A stretch of DNA of 64,000 nt, taken from assembly GCF_002878395.1 (NCBI RefSeq), contig NC_061117.1, positions 226,275,537 to 226,339,536 of the forward strand, written 5' to 3'. This document shows, piece by piece, positions 42,951 to 55,450 of the stretch. Position 1 is the first letter of the stretch. Every line of letters begins with the position of its first letter. The stretch comes from Capsicum annuum. Taxonomy: Eukaryota; Streptophyta; Magnoliopsida; Solanales; Solanaceae. The translations under genes were made by a program, and so were the position numbers. The notes below the pieces were generated by a model, which was given only the letters and a program-made list of their open reading frames with translations, did not search any database and had not been told where the DNA came from.

Positions 42951-44183
42951 ATTTTTCAGATCTGAAGAGGTCGGGCACAAGATATTATGGTATGTTGTTT
43001 CAAAACTAAATCATCTTCGATTTCTGGCAGATGCAATGGTGTTTCTTGTAGAAACGATTATGATCTTTGATAAAATTTCTTTGTTTTTTAAGAGCAAGTG
43101 CACTGATTAAGCTGTGAACTTATATCCAACGCAGAATCCTTTGTCAGAGTTGGACTGAATCTGTCGCATTTTTTTTAGGTGTAGCTAGTGGCTCCAGATC
43201 ACTCGCTGAAGGAAGTTTCTTTTTTGGTGTCATAACTTTATTAATGCTATCTAGAATGACGATTGCATGCTTTACGAGTAAAACTCCTTGCTGTTTAAGG
43301 GGACAATTTAACGAGTTTCTTTTGGTTACTTTTTATTCCTGATCTTAGCATTTCATGTAGAAACGTAGAGGAACTCTTCTGATCATCAGTTTCTCAGTTT
43401 TACTTAATTGTTAAAACAATTGTTGCTTTCCCTTTTTCTTATATGCCATCTGTGGTTTTACTGTGTTTATTCACGCGTTACCAATTAGTAAATACCGTTT
43501 TCACTGGTTGTCTGTTTGGATCCGTGGGACTCAACTTGCAGAAATGCCATTCATTGGGACCAGGACTATATATATATATAGGCAGCAACAGCAAGGGATG
43601 TGTCATCTACTATAAATAGTTTCTTTATGCGTCTAATTTTTTCCAAGGGTAGCATGCATATCAGATTCAGACCCACTGCCGATGTATGCCATGTTCCTTT
43701 ATGTGCATGCTACTCCTATTGAAATTGTTTTAGTAATTCATATTAAAGAATTTATCTGAGAGGGAAGCATCCAAATTGCTTTTCAGGGCTGGCAGTTTCA
43801 CTCTTCCAAACTAACATGTATTGCTTCGTCCAGCCTGCCTTTGTTGCTGAACATTGTCCATACAAGCAATATGCCGTCAATGAATGTGGCTTTAGAGTAG
43901 TGTAAAATGCTGTTGGACAAAAGCTGTAGTATTTGAAATGTATTAGAAGAAATTTTAATTTTTTAGGAGTTGAAGTTTGGTAATAATAATGTAGCTAACT
44001 GCATTGCTTTTGTTAACACAGCAAGCATTCAAAAGGAGATGTTCAGGCTTGAACCTCTTCGTTAAGAATAACTCAGTGCATCATCTTTCAGGTTTTTCCT
44101 TTTAGTTGTTGCTTGTAAATGTTCAACTCACTCACTACATTACGACAATATCAATTTCAGAGTCACCCTTGACCTCCTCCTGG
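42951..44183. other. Gene-free stretch downstream of the PTF2-like gene
   Basis: No coding region is supported. There is a (TA)n run at about 43567-43580. Nothing else is recognised. Confidence 0.4.
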
Positions 44184-44350
44184 TCACATGGCAGCAAAGT
44201 CTATCCCCCAGCATTTCACCAAACTCAATTCTCTAATATAAGGGCACTTACCAATAAACTTGGATAGAATTTCATTATCAAGTCCACAATTTGTTAAATG
44301 AACAACAGTAAGACATTTGGAGTGAAAAATATAGGGCAAATAGTAGCAAT
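44184..44350 (-). pseudogene. F-box/LRR-like gene fragment
   Basis: The minus strand reads CLTVVHLTNCGLDNEILSKF and GKCPYIRELSLVKCWGID before a stop. Two successive leucine-rich segments of the cysteine-containing type are seen in F-box/LRR proteins. A likely acceptor precedes it (upstream sequence becomes AT-rich). No F-box or further repeats were found nearby, so this looks like a stranded exon or relic. Confidence 0.45.
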
Positions 44351-44527
44351 TAATAATTATATGTGGAACAATCAATAGCTGATCAATTCTCAAGTAAACC
44401 TCATGGAAATCGTATCCATCCAGCAATTTCCCCCGCGATCATTAAATTGAATGCGCAATACTCTTTTCTCAGCATCGATCAACTTATTTTTACAAGCGTC
44501 CGTAGAAGAACGGATCCAATCCCAGAG

Positions 44528-44791
44528 GCGGGGCCGTTTGGGTGGTCAAACGGGCGAAACGACGCGAACGGCTCGTTTTCGGGCCAAATCGGTGGGTGTT
44601 GTTAGCCCACGGTTTTCAGGGTGTGTCCAGGGCCGGGCGTGTTTTCGGCCGAAAATTGATCGGAGGCCCCCATGCATGCTGTTGGGTGGGCCGGAGGCAT
44701 CGGCGAGGCCATTTGGGTGGTCAAACGAGCGAAACAACACAAATGGATCGTTTTCGGACCAAATTGATGGGTGTTAGCCCACGGTTTTCTG
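44528..44791. repeat. GC-rich duplicated block (~176-bp period)
   Basis: GGCCGTTTGGGTGGTCAAAC..GCGAAACGACGCGAACGGCTCGTTTTCGGGCC..GTGGGTGTTGTTAGCCCACG at 44530-44615 is repeated as GGCCATTTGGGTGGTCAAAC..GCGAAACAACACAAATGG.. at 44706-44791. The intervening GGGCCGGGCGTGTTTTCGGCC is also GC-rich. Overlapping ORFs in several frames arise from lack of stops in GC-rich DNA and are not genes. The origin is unknown. Confidence 0.8.
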
Positions 44792-44799
44792 TTTAGATT

Positions 44800-46892
44800 A
44801 CATAAATTATGTCTAGTGTTCATCAAAGTGTTCAGTTTTGATTTTTTTCCTCCCAAATGTCTGGTGTTGCATTTTTGTCCGTCATAAAGTATTGTCTTGA
44901 ATTTTTGTCCCTATTAAATAACTTATAATGTTTGCTAATAAGGCAGAATTAGTGGTTAATTGAACAAGCTCATTAACTTCAAATGTCATGAACATCTATT
45001 GGCTAGGCAACAACTTGTACTAGAATTGTTTTAGCATAATGTCAGATCATTCGTGATGTACTTTTAACAGAAAGAGAGGGAATATATTTATATATATTTG
45101 TATACTAGAATTAAAGAATTAAAACTTTATGGTTAATAAGATTAAGAGAGAAGCATAGTATACAAACCAATAAAGAATTTTTGTGTTCTAATATTCTGTA
45201 TTTCTGTTAAAGAATTATGAATACTTATCAAATTTATTCCTATCTACTGTTAACATAGACATGATTATAATTTTTGGTGAGGACCTCAAACAATCATTTT
45301 CTCTTAAAAATAATAACTTCTTCCAACTTGGCTTAAATAAATTGGCTATAACACATTTTCTTTGCAAGTATCACATTTTCAAACGAATATGTTTGAGTTA
45401 CCTAAAAATGTCAAATAATCAAATATATACTCCAACACTAATGTTAGGTTCACAGATGCCATATTGTGAGCACAGATTCAACCTAGCTAGAATTTGAACT
45501 TTATGAGCTCTTGATTTTAGAACAATGATCTCTAGTATTAGTAACTCAATTCTTATTTTAATTTTTGTACATATTTAGTGAGGGTCTTTAGAAACAATCT
45601 CTCTATTTATACGAAATAGTGGTGAACCCCACTTGCATTATGCTGGATATGTTATTGATATTTAGTGAATTTTTTAACGCATATATAATTTTTTTCAAAG
45701 CTACTGAATTCTACCCGACCCATACATTTAATTCTATAAATTTGAAAATAAAAGTTTAGAAAGAGACGCATGAATTGCTTACTAGGATATGAAGAAAAAA
45801 TTGTTGTTTTCATCCGATTATTATGGGGAGTTTGGTTATAAGTTCCTTTCATATAGGAATTATATGATACCTTCCCTAAAGAAAATATAATAAAAACTCA
45901 GATTCTCAGTTTGACTTTTGGTTCCACATATAATCCAACCTAATTAATCTTATTGGACTACATATTTTATTAATTTCATTCGTACTATGTATATTTCATT
46001 TCATATATTATAATTACAGTTTGATTGTACTATTCTTTAATAAAATAATGTTTTAATTGTTTGGTTGGACATATTTTATTTATCCATAAGACTATTTAAA
46101 TATGAAAACTATCATATGTTTGAAGCTCGTGTGCTAGTGAAAGTGAAAGAACCGCTCTGACTTGTTTGGTTTTCTACAATTGAAAAAGTCTTTAATTTGT
46201 TTGAAAAATTATGCTATTAAAAAATTGTGCATAGGCGGCTAAAGGGTAAGACTACGAGGATCAATCTGACTAATGTTTAGTGTGAATTTATGCATAAATC
46301 TTTTTTATTTTTTAAAAAATAAAATTTACACATTTACATAAATAGTAATATAAGTTGCAATAATTAATCGTTCAAAAATATGTAGAAAATATTGAAAGCA
46401 ATATGATTAAAAAAAAATTGACTATCCAAATAGCCATTAAAACAACCAAATTCAAATAGAGAGAGAGAGTATATTATATTATAGTATTGTATATAGCGTA
46501 TAATAATATATGTTATTGATAAAGATTCCAAATTTTAACTTTTTTTTTTTATTTGGTTAAGGTTTTTACATTTACCTACATCTTAAATTCTAGTAATTTT
46601 TACTCCATTATGTATATTCTTTTATGTTCATGTTTCTGTTGATTTCACATTTTAATTTTAAATCAGTTACGCTGAGTTGGTTGATCCATATATGAGAAAT
46701 CATGTTCTTTTTACGTCTCATTAATATGGATTTTATGAAATATAAATTAAAGATGCACCTTAATATAATTTGATTTTAGGGTATCATCAATTTGGTTGAG
46801 CAGTCCTGACTAAAGAATGTTAAACGATAAAAAAATTTACTTGTATTCGATATTTACACAATATCAATCAATAAATAAACATACACCGTCGA

Positions 46893-46950
<58 letters not shown>

Positions 46951-49097
46951 CAAATCTTTGGGGTGAGCTAAGAAGGATTTGAATGTTTTATTTTCTTGAT
47001 TGTCTTCTTACCTGTAATTAGCTATGACATGAAAGTGATAGTTATATTAATTACTCATAAATTTTGTGATAAATAGTTACATTAATTAATTTAATCCATC
47101 TACTTTGTTTTCTATCATTTGACACTATCTTTTGATAATTACATGTATAATACCTGTACTTTAATTAGGTAGGAAGAAGTCGTTAAGTAATTTGCATATC
47201 TAACATTATTGGTGGGAATAGTTAATTTTAATTAATTTTCATATTATTTAATGAATAGTTTGCAAGTTTTTTTAATAAATTCTAGTTGATTGCCCCATGT
47301 GTCACAATATTGATGGAATAGGAGTATGTAAAATTAATGTTTGGCTGTCGTCATCTTCAATGAGAAATTATTTAATTGACTTGTATGCAATTTATTTAAT
47401 TCAAATTTTTTGTTTTCATTTAAATAATTCTACTAAATTGTAAGAGCCGGCAGCTAAGAGTTTTTGCAAAAAAAAAAAAGAATAAAAAAAAATGATTGGT
47501 CATATTCATGTGGATCTTATTTTTCTTGATTAAACAGTCAAAGGGAAATATAATGATGAGAAAGTCAAATTCAATATAGTATTAAATATTGGTTTCTACT
47601 ATTCCAAAGATTATATAACAACTCTCTTATATATTATTAATGTTTTCTTAATGTTTATAGGAGGTGGTTCCGTCATTATCTGAACAAAATCTTATATTGA
47701 TGATCAAAATTTTAAAATAAAACTATATATAAGGTGTAACGATACTTTTAATGTTCTGAAGCTCCTAATATATATGTGGGCTTGAGCTTGACTCATAACT
47801 GAAAATATTACATTATGTTAAATATTATTTTTGAATTATTTTAGCCTAAGAACGAGGTTGGTATCGAAGTCAATGGTTCAGCGAGACAAATATAGAGATG
47901 GAGGAGTGATCGATGACAGAGTTCGACTTAGAGCAGTTGCCCATTTACAAATAGATTTACTTACTTTAGCTTGACTCAAACCAGACAATATCATACTGCT
48001 GAGTGCTCCTTTTAGGACATGTCGTAGTTGATCACTATGAAAGTTCAAGATGGGAGTAATTGGAGGGGAAGCCAGCCTAGTAATAGGAGGTTCATCCGAA
48101 CCCCTTTCAACAGAAAATTATACTATTAATACATGATTAGAATGATTTTATATATAAATATTGTAGATATTGAACCCCCTTTGATGAGTTTTTCTTGAGA
48201 TTTTGAATCTCCTCAGCAGAAATTCTCTTGAGATTTTGAATCCAACAAAATAATGATGATATTTTTTCAATTTTCTCTTATGCTTTATTGCTTTTCACAG
48301 ACAGGAGACCCTCCTAAGACTATGAAGTATGATACAATACAATGAATGTGCTACAAAATTAAGATTAATCTTTAGTGTCTCTTTCTATTTTTCTTGTCAA
48401 ATATGATGATTCCACATTAAGTACACGTAATTCCATAATGAGATAATACTTTTGAACACTAAAAAGAGTCTATTTTTGGTGTATACAAATAGACCATTCA
48501 ATTCATAAAGTACTAGAAATACTACGAATTTCGATTAAAACCCTCTATAGTTTAGAAGAAATCGTTATATTAAAAGTTATTAATACGGAAAGAGAGTCAT
48601 GAGGTTCTGACCCACAACATTCTCTTTCTTTCTCTCTCTATAGTTTGAAGATAGGCAAAGGCAGATATACCTAGCTCTTCGTTAAATTCTTTTACTAAAT
48701 ATATATATGTAATACATATATAATAGTTAGATATAAAAATGATATATACAAGCTATTTATTACTATAGTGATTTATTCATTTGTTCACTCCTTCAATGTT
48801 GATTACTATTATTATTATTAATAGTAATAATAATGATGATGATAGTAAAACCAAAATGTAAATAATTCATCTATGGACAATTAACCACTAATGATAATTC
48901 AAGGAAAATGTCATTATGATTGGAACATGTATACATATATATAGATGTATTGGTAAATCTAGTATATGTAAATTCTAATATATGGAAGGTTACAATATAT
49001 ACATATATAACACTATAATTAACAACATAAAAACAATACTTCCATTATCCCACATCTAAATTTGAGTACAAATTTTACAATAATTCTATCAAAAAAA
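44800..49097. other. AT-rich gene-free region
   Basis: About 4.3 kb without a supportable gene. It contains a (TA)n microsatellite of ~50 bp at 46895-46947 and a poly-A-rich patch at 47466-47492. At 48050-48200 there is a transposon-like remnant (GGAGGTTCATCCGAACCCCT) similar to part of 53652-53968. The last ~300 bp should include the NAC gene 3' UTR. Confidence 0.45.
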
Positions 49098-51220
49098 TCA
49101 ATAATTGTTCCACATTGTAGGATGATAGGCCACCTCAGATAAGAAACTAGTTTCAGAACTTACTTCACCAAAGCTAGGTGAATTTCCTCCTTTTATATTC
49201 ATGATATTTTGGGCAGAACTATTATTAAAATTACTATTATTATTATTACCTTCCATTATAATATTCTTGGTACTCAAATGACTTAAAACAGCTTTAATTA
49301 CTTTGTTATCACACGTAGACGATGTTGCAGTGGCATTTAGGTAATTTCCAATATCAGCCGGAAAACCACCGTACGCGGTGGTGATCGGGGTGGCTCCGGT
49401 GGTGGTAGAGGTAGCGGGGTGGTGGTGGTGGTGGCTGTGGGAGGTGAAAGTAGTTTGGTTAGGGGTGAAAATGGAGAAGCAGGGCACTTGCTCATAATAT
49501 AATTCATTCATATTAATATTGTTGTTGTTAGGTTGTGTTTGGTCAAAAGTGATGTAAGGATTTTCCATTAATTGTGGTACAGATGAAGAACTTATTGTAC
49601 CGTCATCGTAATATATGTTGTTGCTACTAGTTCCTTGTTTGGCAGCAAGTAATTCTTTGTTCTTGTGGAATACTCGACATAATACCCAATCCTCCTGAAA
49701 AATGACAACTCACGTAAGTTATGGTCACATGACAACAAATAATAATAATAATAATTTATTATATCATAGTTGTGTAAATTGTAATTACAAAGTAAAAAAA
49801 AGTACACTACCAAAGTATATTAACATAAGTATCGAGAAAAAAAGTTTTCACAGACGTATAAAGTGTTAAATGAATGATGATTTATGAGATAAATAAAATT
49901 TAAAAGGTTAAAAGGGAAAAAGTTTATTTCTATAAAAGAACGTGACGTGCTCAAAGGACAATGGGATTAGGTAATTAGGTGTGTTGTTAATTAAATGATT
50001 ATGGAATTTATTCTGATTAAGCATAGATTATGAAAGAATCATTAGATATTTTCTTACCATTATAGCACTGATTAATAACATATTGTATATCTCAATAATT
50101 GTGCTAGATGTGTCTCACAAAATTTGACATTATTAACTAATAGTATATATATTGGTTTACATATCTTTCAAAGATTTCAAGGAATCAAATTAGAATATAA
50201 TGTTCTATTATATTTTCTAGCTACGACTTATTCCATATATAATTCGTATTAATATTTTAAGGTTTATATCTAGTCAACGGCACCCCCTTACAATATTTTG
50301 CGTTGAATACTGGAAATTAAATAATTTCTATATTTCATAAAAATAGAGGTAAAATTTACGTATATTCTATTTTTTTTAGACTCGATTTATGCAATTACAT
50401 TGAATTTATTAATGTTGTTATATATATATAGTGAATATATAATTCCACTAAAGTGAAATCTTTTGCATAAAAGTAGTAGTTGTAAGTTGGTCAACTACTA
50501 ACAAAATTTTTTAAAGATAAACTAGTAAACATATTTGTCATAACATATAAAACCATATTCTTAAAATGATAGAAGAAACTTCGAATGATGTTACAGTTGA
50601 ATATAAAAAATAAAATCCCAGTAAAACTTAACCGCACTTATAGCGATTAGATTTATCAATTGTATATAAGTAGGCCAAAAGAAAAGGATAATTTAGATAA
50701 TTAAGCCAAAATTTCATTATCATGGGCCATAAATATATATATATATATGAACTGTCATTTATTATGTACAGGTACATACTTGTATTTTGCATAACGACAA
50801 TTTCTTGCTTATTTCACAATTTCTCAAATCAAATTTAGAAAAAACTATATATGAATGGACAGTTCTCTCAACTGAAAACTACTTTTATCTACTTGTAATT
50901 TTATTTTATATAGGTCCACTTCTGCTTGTGAGTTTGACAAAACCTAGTAACTTGCATGTATCTATGTCAACAATCACTATGCATGTACAAATACACAAAT
51001 TCAGAACTCGATTATTAACACTAAAATTTTATGCTAGTATATATACATACATACATAAAAGAAAAAGGCAGTCCTATGGGCAGTGTCCGATGAAAGGCCC
51101 CACTATAAGGGTGTATCGTACGCAGCCTTACCTTGCATTTCTGTCAGAGGCTGTTTCCAAGGCTTGAACATGTGACAACAACTTAACCATTTATGCTAGT
51201 ATACATACATACATACATAC

Positions 51221-51253
<33 letters not shown>

Positions 51254-54200
51254 AGATATTTACCCTGGGAGATGAAATTTGAGGACGAATGTTATTATTA
51301 AGGGGACCTTCAAGACGAAATTCATGCATAACCCAATCACTTTTTCTTCCTTTAGGGGCTCTTCCTTGATAGAAAACTAGGGTTTTTCTCATACCAACAA
51401 GGCTACCTTTTCTGACGACGGCGCGATCTTTTCCGGTGGCTTTCCAGTAACCGGAGACGGTGGCTCTGTTTGTTCGGAGCCCCGTCGCGTATTTACGGTC
51501 ACGTTGGCTGTAGAAATACCACTCCTTCCCTCCAACACAGGCCACTTCTGTAAATATGCATGGTATATATGAACGTTATTCATAGAATTTAACATGATAT
51601 TTATGTTGTTGAATCACATACGAGGAAACTAAAATTATGTTTTTTTCTATGTAGTTTTAAGTTTTTAGATAAGGTGATCAGACAATTGATCACCATGATA
51701 TAGTTATGGTGTAAATTATTTCTAGACAATCATATGATTAAGTAATTAAAATTGTGTTTGCTTTGATCACTTTAATCTTTTCGCTAAGCCGATCACACAA
51801 TATATCTGATAATTAATTGGTTCTAGGCAATCGTAGTAATAACTTTAAATTCATAGCTGAGGGAGAGTGTTGCGAATATTATGATTTTAGTAATTAAACT
51901 TTCGGATAAGACAGTCGCGCAATAATTCAATATCGCATCTCTCTTAAATTGTCTCTTGGCATTCATACTAAATTTTCTTTTTAATAATTTAAACTTTTAG
52001 AGATGAGAACAATTGAATTTGAAGGTGATTTTTTTTTTTTTTTGGTTTGATTTCATAATGACATGCATCATGAACTATCAAAAGAAGATAGGATTGGGTG
52101 TACCATAAGAAACAAAAAATTAAAGGATGAGAAAATGAAAGGAAAAAAAGGAATATGTCTATTTCAAGTATTATTTTCAAGTAGGATGATGATGATAAAA
52201 GAATAGGGGGACCTATTTGGTTTTGAAAAAATGGCCATGTATTATTGTGGCACCACCATGACTCACCTATTTTGTCCATCGACGTAACTTTTATGCATGG
52301 ATTTAAGTGGTAAAATCTCTATCCTAAAATAGAGAGAATTAATTATTGGAGGGCCATATTTTTGCAAATGGCTTAGGTAAAAGATGTTGATAGTTGAAAT
52401 CAAGTTCAATGCACCACAATATATGTTATTACTGTTGGAACAGTAATGTAAAAAGAAAGAATTATTCTTATCTTACAATAAAGGAATTAGTTTGACGCCA
52501 AAAAATACTAACTAGGTGATTTTTTCTTATCTGTACGATCACTTTTAGTGGGCAGAATTAGCTCGATTTAGAATCTCATAGGACCGATATTCGCTCTCTC
52601 TTAATACCAGCATATGTATCTCGACTAATTTCATTCGAGATAAGCATCCATTACCCTCGAACTATAGTCAAAGTTGCTACGATACACTCCAACTTCACAG
52701 AAATCCTATTACCCTTTGAACTCAATTTTAGTGTATTTTTATAACTCTTTTATGCTGACGTGGCACCTTTATTACATAAAATAGAGCGCACGTCAAAGGT
52801 GCCACGTCAACTAAAAAGGTTGACGAAAGGTAGCACGTCAACTAAAAAGGATGACAAAAATATGTTAAAATTTAGTTCGGGGGTAATAGGACCCCCATGA
52901 AGTTGGACTGTGTCGTAGCGAATTTGATCATAGTTCAGGGGTACTAGATGCTTTACTCCAGGAACAAGTATCAGACAACGTTATCTCGTACCTGTACTAG
53001 TAAAAAATAGCAAATACTCAATGATTAGTTGAGATACGTGTAAACTGATCGAATATTATTTGGAGTATAAACGTACACGCGTGTGGTTGACACAAGCCAA
53101 CAGATATATAGGTGATTAATCACTTAAAAGGGATATGACATGTTATATATGTGTTTAATTTTAATTGATCATTATAATTAATCTCTATCGCTTTCACCAT
53201 CTTTTGGTTGAAGACAATTATATGCCCACACTGTCAATTCCTACAAAAGTTAATTGAATGAGAAATCTTATGAGGCCACTAATTCGTATATATCATTCAC
53301 CTATTAATATTCTGTAAATACTTATTTATTATCCATATATAGAAATTATATTGGAAACAATCTCTTCATTCTGTAAAGATAAAGACAAAATATATGTATA
53401 TTCTACGCTCCTCAGATTCCACTTGTGAGTTACAGCAAGTAAAATAGAACCAAAAAGATAGGGAAGTCATCCTATTGATGAGACAGATACATGCAACATC
53501 GATTTATCTAAGAATATTATTCATTTCTTTTTCTTTTTCCTTGTGATTATTTGGAAAATGGTTTAACTTGCAATAGCAGAATTTGTAACATATGGGTGTT
53601 TGATCTAGTCTCTAGAGTCTAGATCATATGTTTTAGTTTGTTAATCATTGACGGAGTCAAGATTTTTTACGGAGGGGATTCAAAATATAAAAAAGTAGAT
53701 CACGAAGAAGCCTAAATGGGTTCAACATTACTTAATATTCCCTTGAATCAAAATGGGTTCGGATGAACCTCCTAGGCCTTCCTAGCTTCTCCTCTATTAA
53801 TTTACGAACGGCTAATCATGGGTGGAGCATGTACATGAATCTCTCGACGAAAAATTATACTATTTATACATAGTTAAAATTATTTTTTTCAAATGTATAT
53901 AGTAGATGTCTAGTATGTGTCTGCACTTTTGAGCCCCCTCAATTAAAATCCCGATTCCACCACTGCGGCTAATAAACTTATTAGTTATACCAATGACGAT
54001 AGCAGAATTTCATAATGATCGCATAATTTTCCTATGATGAAAATTCAACATCTATTATATACGTATAAAAAAAATACCATGTTATTTTAGCTGCCTGCAG
54101 GAACATGCTAATAAATGTTATGTGGTTAGTTATTTTGACAATTTAAAGACTTTGGGTTATAAGACAGAAAGTCAAGCTATATTGTGGAAATACTTTTGAG

Positions 54201-54786
54201 AGCGTTCAATATACGCAGTGTGAACAAACAAATAAGTGTTTAATGCTTAGGTAGAAGACAATTTAATTATATTTTCCCAATTATCTCTAATCATAATTAT
54301 TAGCTCTATGAGATTCTTATCCACAAAAAGAAAAAAAAAAATCAAAACTTTATGCATGATAACTTGAGACCTATTAGGTAGCTATCACTTCCTTCACAAC
54401 CCCAAAAATCATACAGATTTTTTTTAATAATATTAAAAAATCTCCATCATAGTGGCTGAAAAATCAAGGACTCTTTATCAATAATACACTTTATGAGGAT
54501 GAAAAAACATAGAAGTATGTGATCAATTAAATTTTTATTTAAACACCCTTAATAGTTTAAGATATGAATGAAATAAAGTAGGAAATACGAACGTACCAGG
54601 AATTTCCCAGGGTTCGGATTTGTTAAGGTCAACTTCGATGAGAAAAGGATATTGTTGTTGTTGGTCTGGAGATTGATCAATTTTCTTCATTAAGTAATCA
54701 CAAATAAGTTCTTCATCTCTTGGATGGAATCTAAATCCTGGTGGTAATTTTGATTCCACCACGCTTAAACTGCTGTTACTACTCAT
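49098..54786 (-). CDS. NAC1: NAC-domain transcription factor, NAC1 (NAC021/022) type
   Basis: Exons on the minus strand are 54786-54597, 51547-51264 and 49694-49098; 356 aa. The introns are at the two classic NAC-gene positions. The NAC domain covers about 12-170: [19 protein letters not shown] (A), [11 protein letters not shown] (B), [20 protein letters not shown] (C), [31 protein letters not shown] (D) and [20 protein letters not shown] (E). The C-terminal activation region is Asn/Ser/Thr-rich with a His run (HSHHHHHPA) and ends WNNY. DNA-binding and dimer motifs are complete. Sequence and the miR164 site place it with Arabidopsis NAC1, which acts in auxin-dependent lateral root formation. 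Introns are long (3.05 and 1.57 kb) and full of transposable elements. Confidence 0.92.
49472..49492 (-). promoter_or_regulatory. miR164 target site in NAC1-type exon 3
   Basis: The minus strand reads AGCAAGTGCCCTGCTTCTCC plus A, encoding EQVPCFS. Against the known miR164 it pairs perfectly over the 5' seed and cleavage region (GCCCTGCTTCTCCA). It differs from the perfect complement at two positions near the microRNA 3' end (CAAG instead of CACG, and the terminal base). This is the standard position of miR164 control in CUC/NAC1 genes. Confidence 0.88.
51056..51190 (-). mobile_element. Au-like SINE in NAC intron 2
   Basis: On the minus strand: GTCACATGTTCAAGCCTTGG (box B), ACAGAAATGCAAGGTAAGGC, TGCGTACGATACACCC and a GGCCTTTCATCGGACACTGCC end. 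TTATGCTAGTATA followed by a CATA microsatellite flanks both sides (51029 and 51191). This gives a target duplication of at least 13 bp. Confidence 0.85.
52637..52958. mobile_element. Long-TIR MULE-like MITE in NAC intron 1
   Basis: GAGATAAGCATCCATTACCC..CGAACTATAGTCAAAGTTGCTACGA at the left mirrors GAGTAAAGCATCTAGTACCC..TGAACTATGATCAAATTCGCTACGA at the right. The middle has TGACGTGGCACC, its mirror GGTGCCACGTCA and a repeated CACGTCAACTAAAAAGG. No clean target duplication was found. It belongs to the same family as 33001-33325 and 56427-56832. Confidence 0.75.
53652..53968. mobile_element. Degenerate DNA-transposon remnant in NAC intron 1
   Basis: GGAGTCAAGATTTTTTACGG..GGGGATTCAAAATATAAAAAA on the left is mirrored by GAGCCCCCTCAATTAAAATCCCGATTCC on the right. 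The middle carries GGGTTCGGATGAACCTCC. Similar pieces lie near 17345, 39820 and 48050. Confidence 0.5.
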
Positions 54787-54937
54787 TTTGAAGAGAAACA
54801 AAAATAAGAAAAGAGAGAAGAGAATTATATTAAGACTATGAAAGTATATGTTGAGGAGGAGGAGGTGGTGGTTAATATATTATAAGGGTATGATGAGATT
54901 TTCCTTATAACAACACCAAATGGTACTCTACTTCTTC

Positions 54938-54946
54938 TATATATAA
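54938..54946 (-). promoter_or_regulatory. Candidate TATA box of the NAC gene
   Basis: On the minus strand GCTTATATATAGAAG lies about 155 bp upstream of the start codon, a reasonable distance for a leader of ~120 bp. Other AT-rich candidates exist, so this is tentative. Confidence 0.4.
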
Positions 54947-54965
54947 GCACTAGTAGTTAATATTA

Positions 54966-55450
54966 CTCCCCCGTCTCAATTTACGTGACATCATTTCACT
55001 TGATACAAAGAAAGACGCTTTGAGAGTTGCAGTCTATACTCCTATTTACTTTTACTTGTCGTTACTTCGTTTTTCAAGGTCAACAGCATAAACTTTAACC
55101 AATATTTTAAGATACATTTTAAATAGTATTAATATGACAAGGATAACAACTTATAATAATTTTCATATAGTTTTCGAGCATTTAAATTTTAAATTTAAAA
55201 TGTTAAATTATGACTATTACAATGCTGGTCAAAGTTCATTGTAAGTAGTCCTCGAAAAATGAAACAATGACAAGTAAAAGTGAGCGAATAAAGTACAATC
55301 TTTAAGATATTTGTGTGATTATAAATCATTTCATAAAGCGTAAATATGATGTTATAAAATTAAATTGTTTCTAATTATAATAAGACGACTTGTTCTGAGA
55401 TGGTCTAAAAAGAAAATGGTATATAAATTTGAGATGGATTAAAAAAAAAA
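54966..55450. mobile_element. Nested pair of Stowaway-like MITEs upstream of the NAC gene
   Basis: The outer element has ACTCCCCCGTCTCAATTTAC at the left, and its mirrored sequence AAATTTGAGATGG near 55424. It is interrupted after GAGAGTTGCAGTC by a second element (about 55037-55293). The inner element has ends TACTCCTATTTACTTTTACT and its mirror AGTAAAAGTGAGCGAATAAAGTA, flanked by TA. The outer sequence resumes at CAATCTTTAAGATATTTGTG. Confidence 0.7.

Noticed and set aside
44451..44856. Several overlapping open frames on both strands
   Set aside because: They come from the GC-rich duplicated block, where stops are rare. The frames repeat with the DNA repeat and show no protein features.
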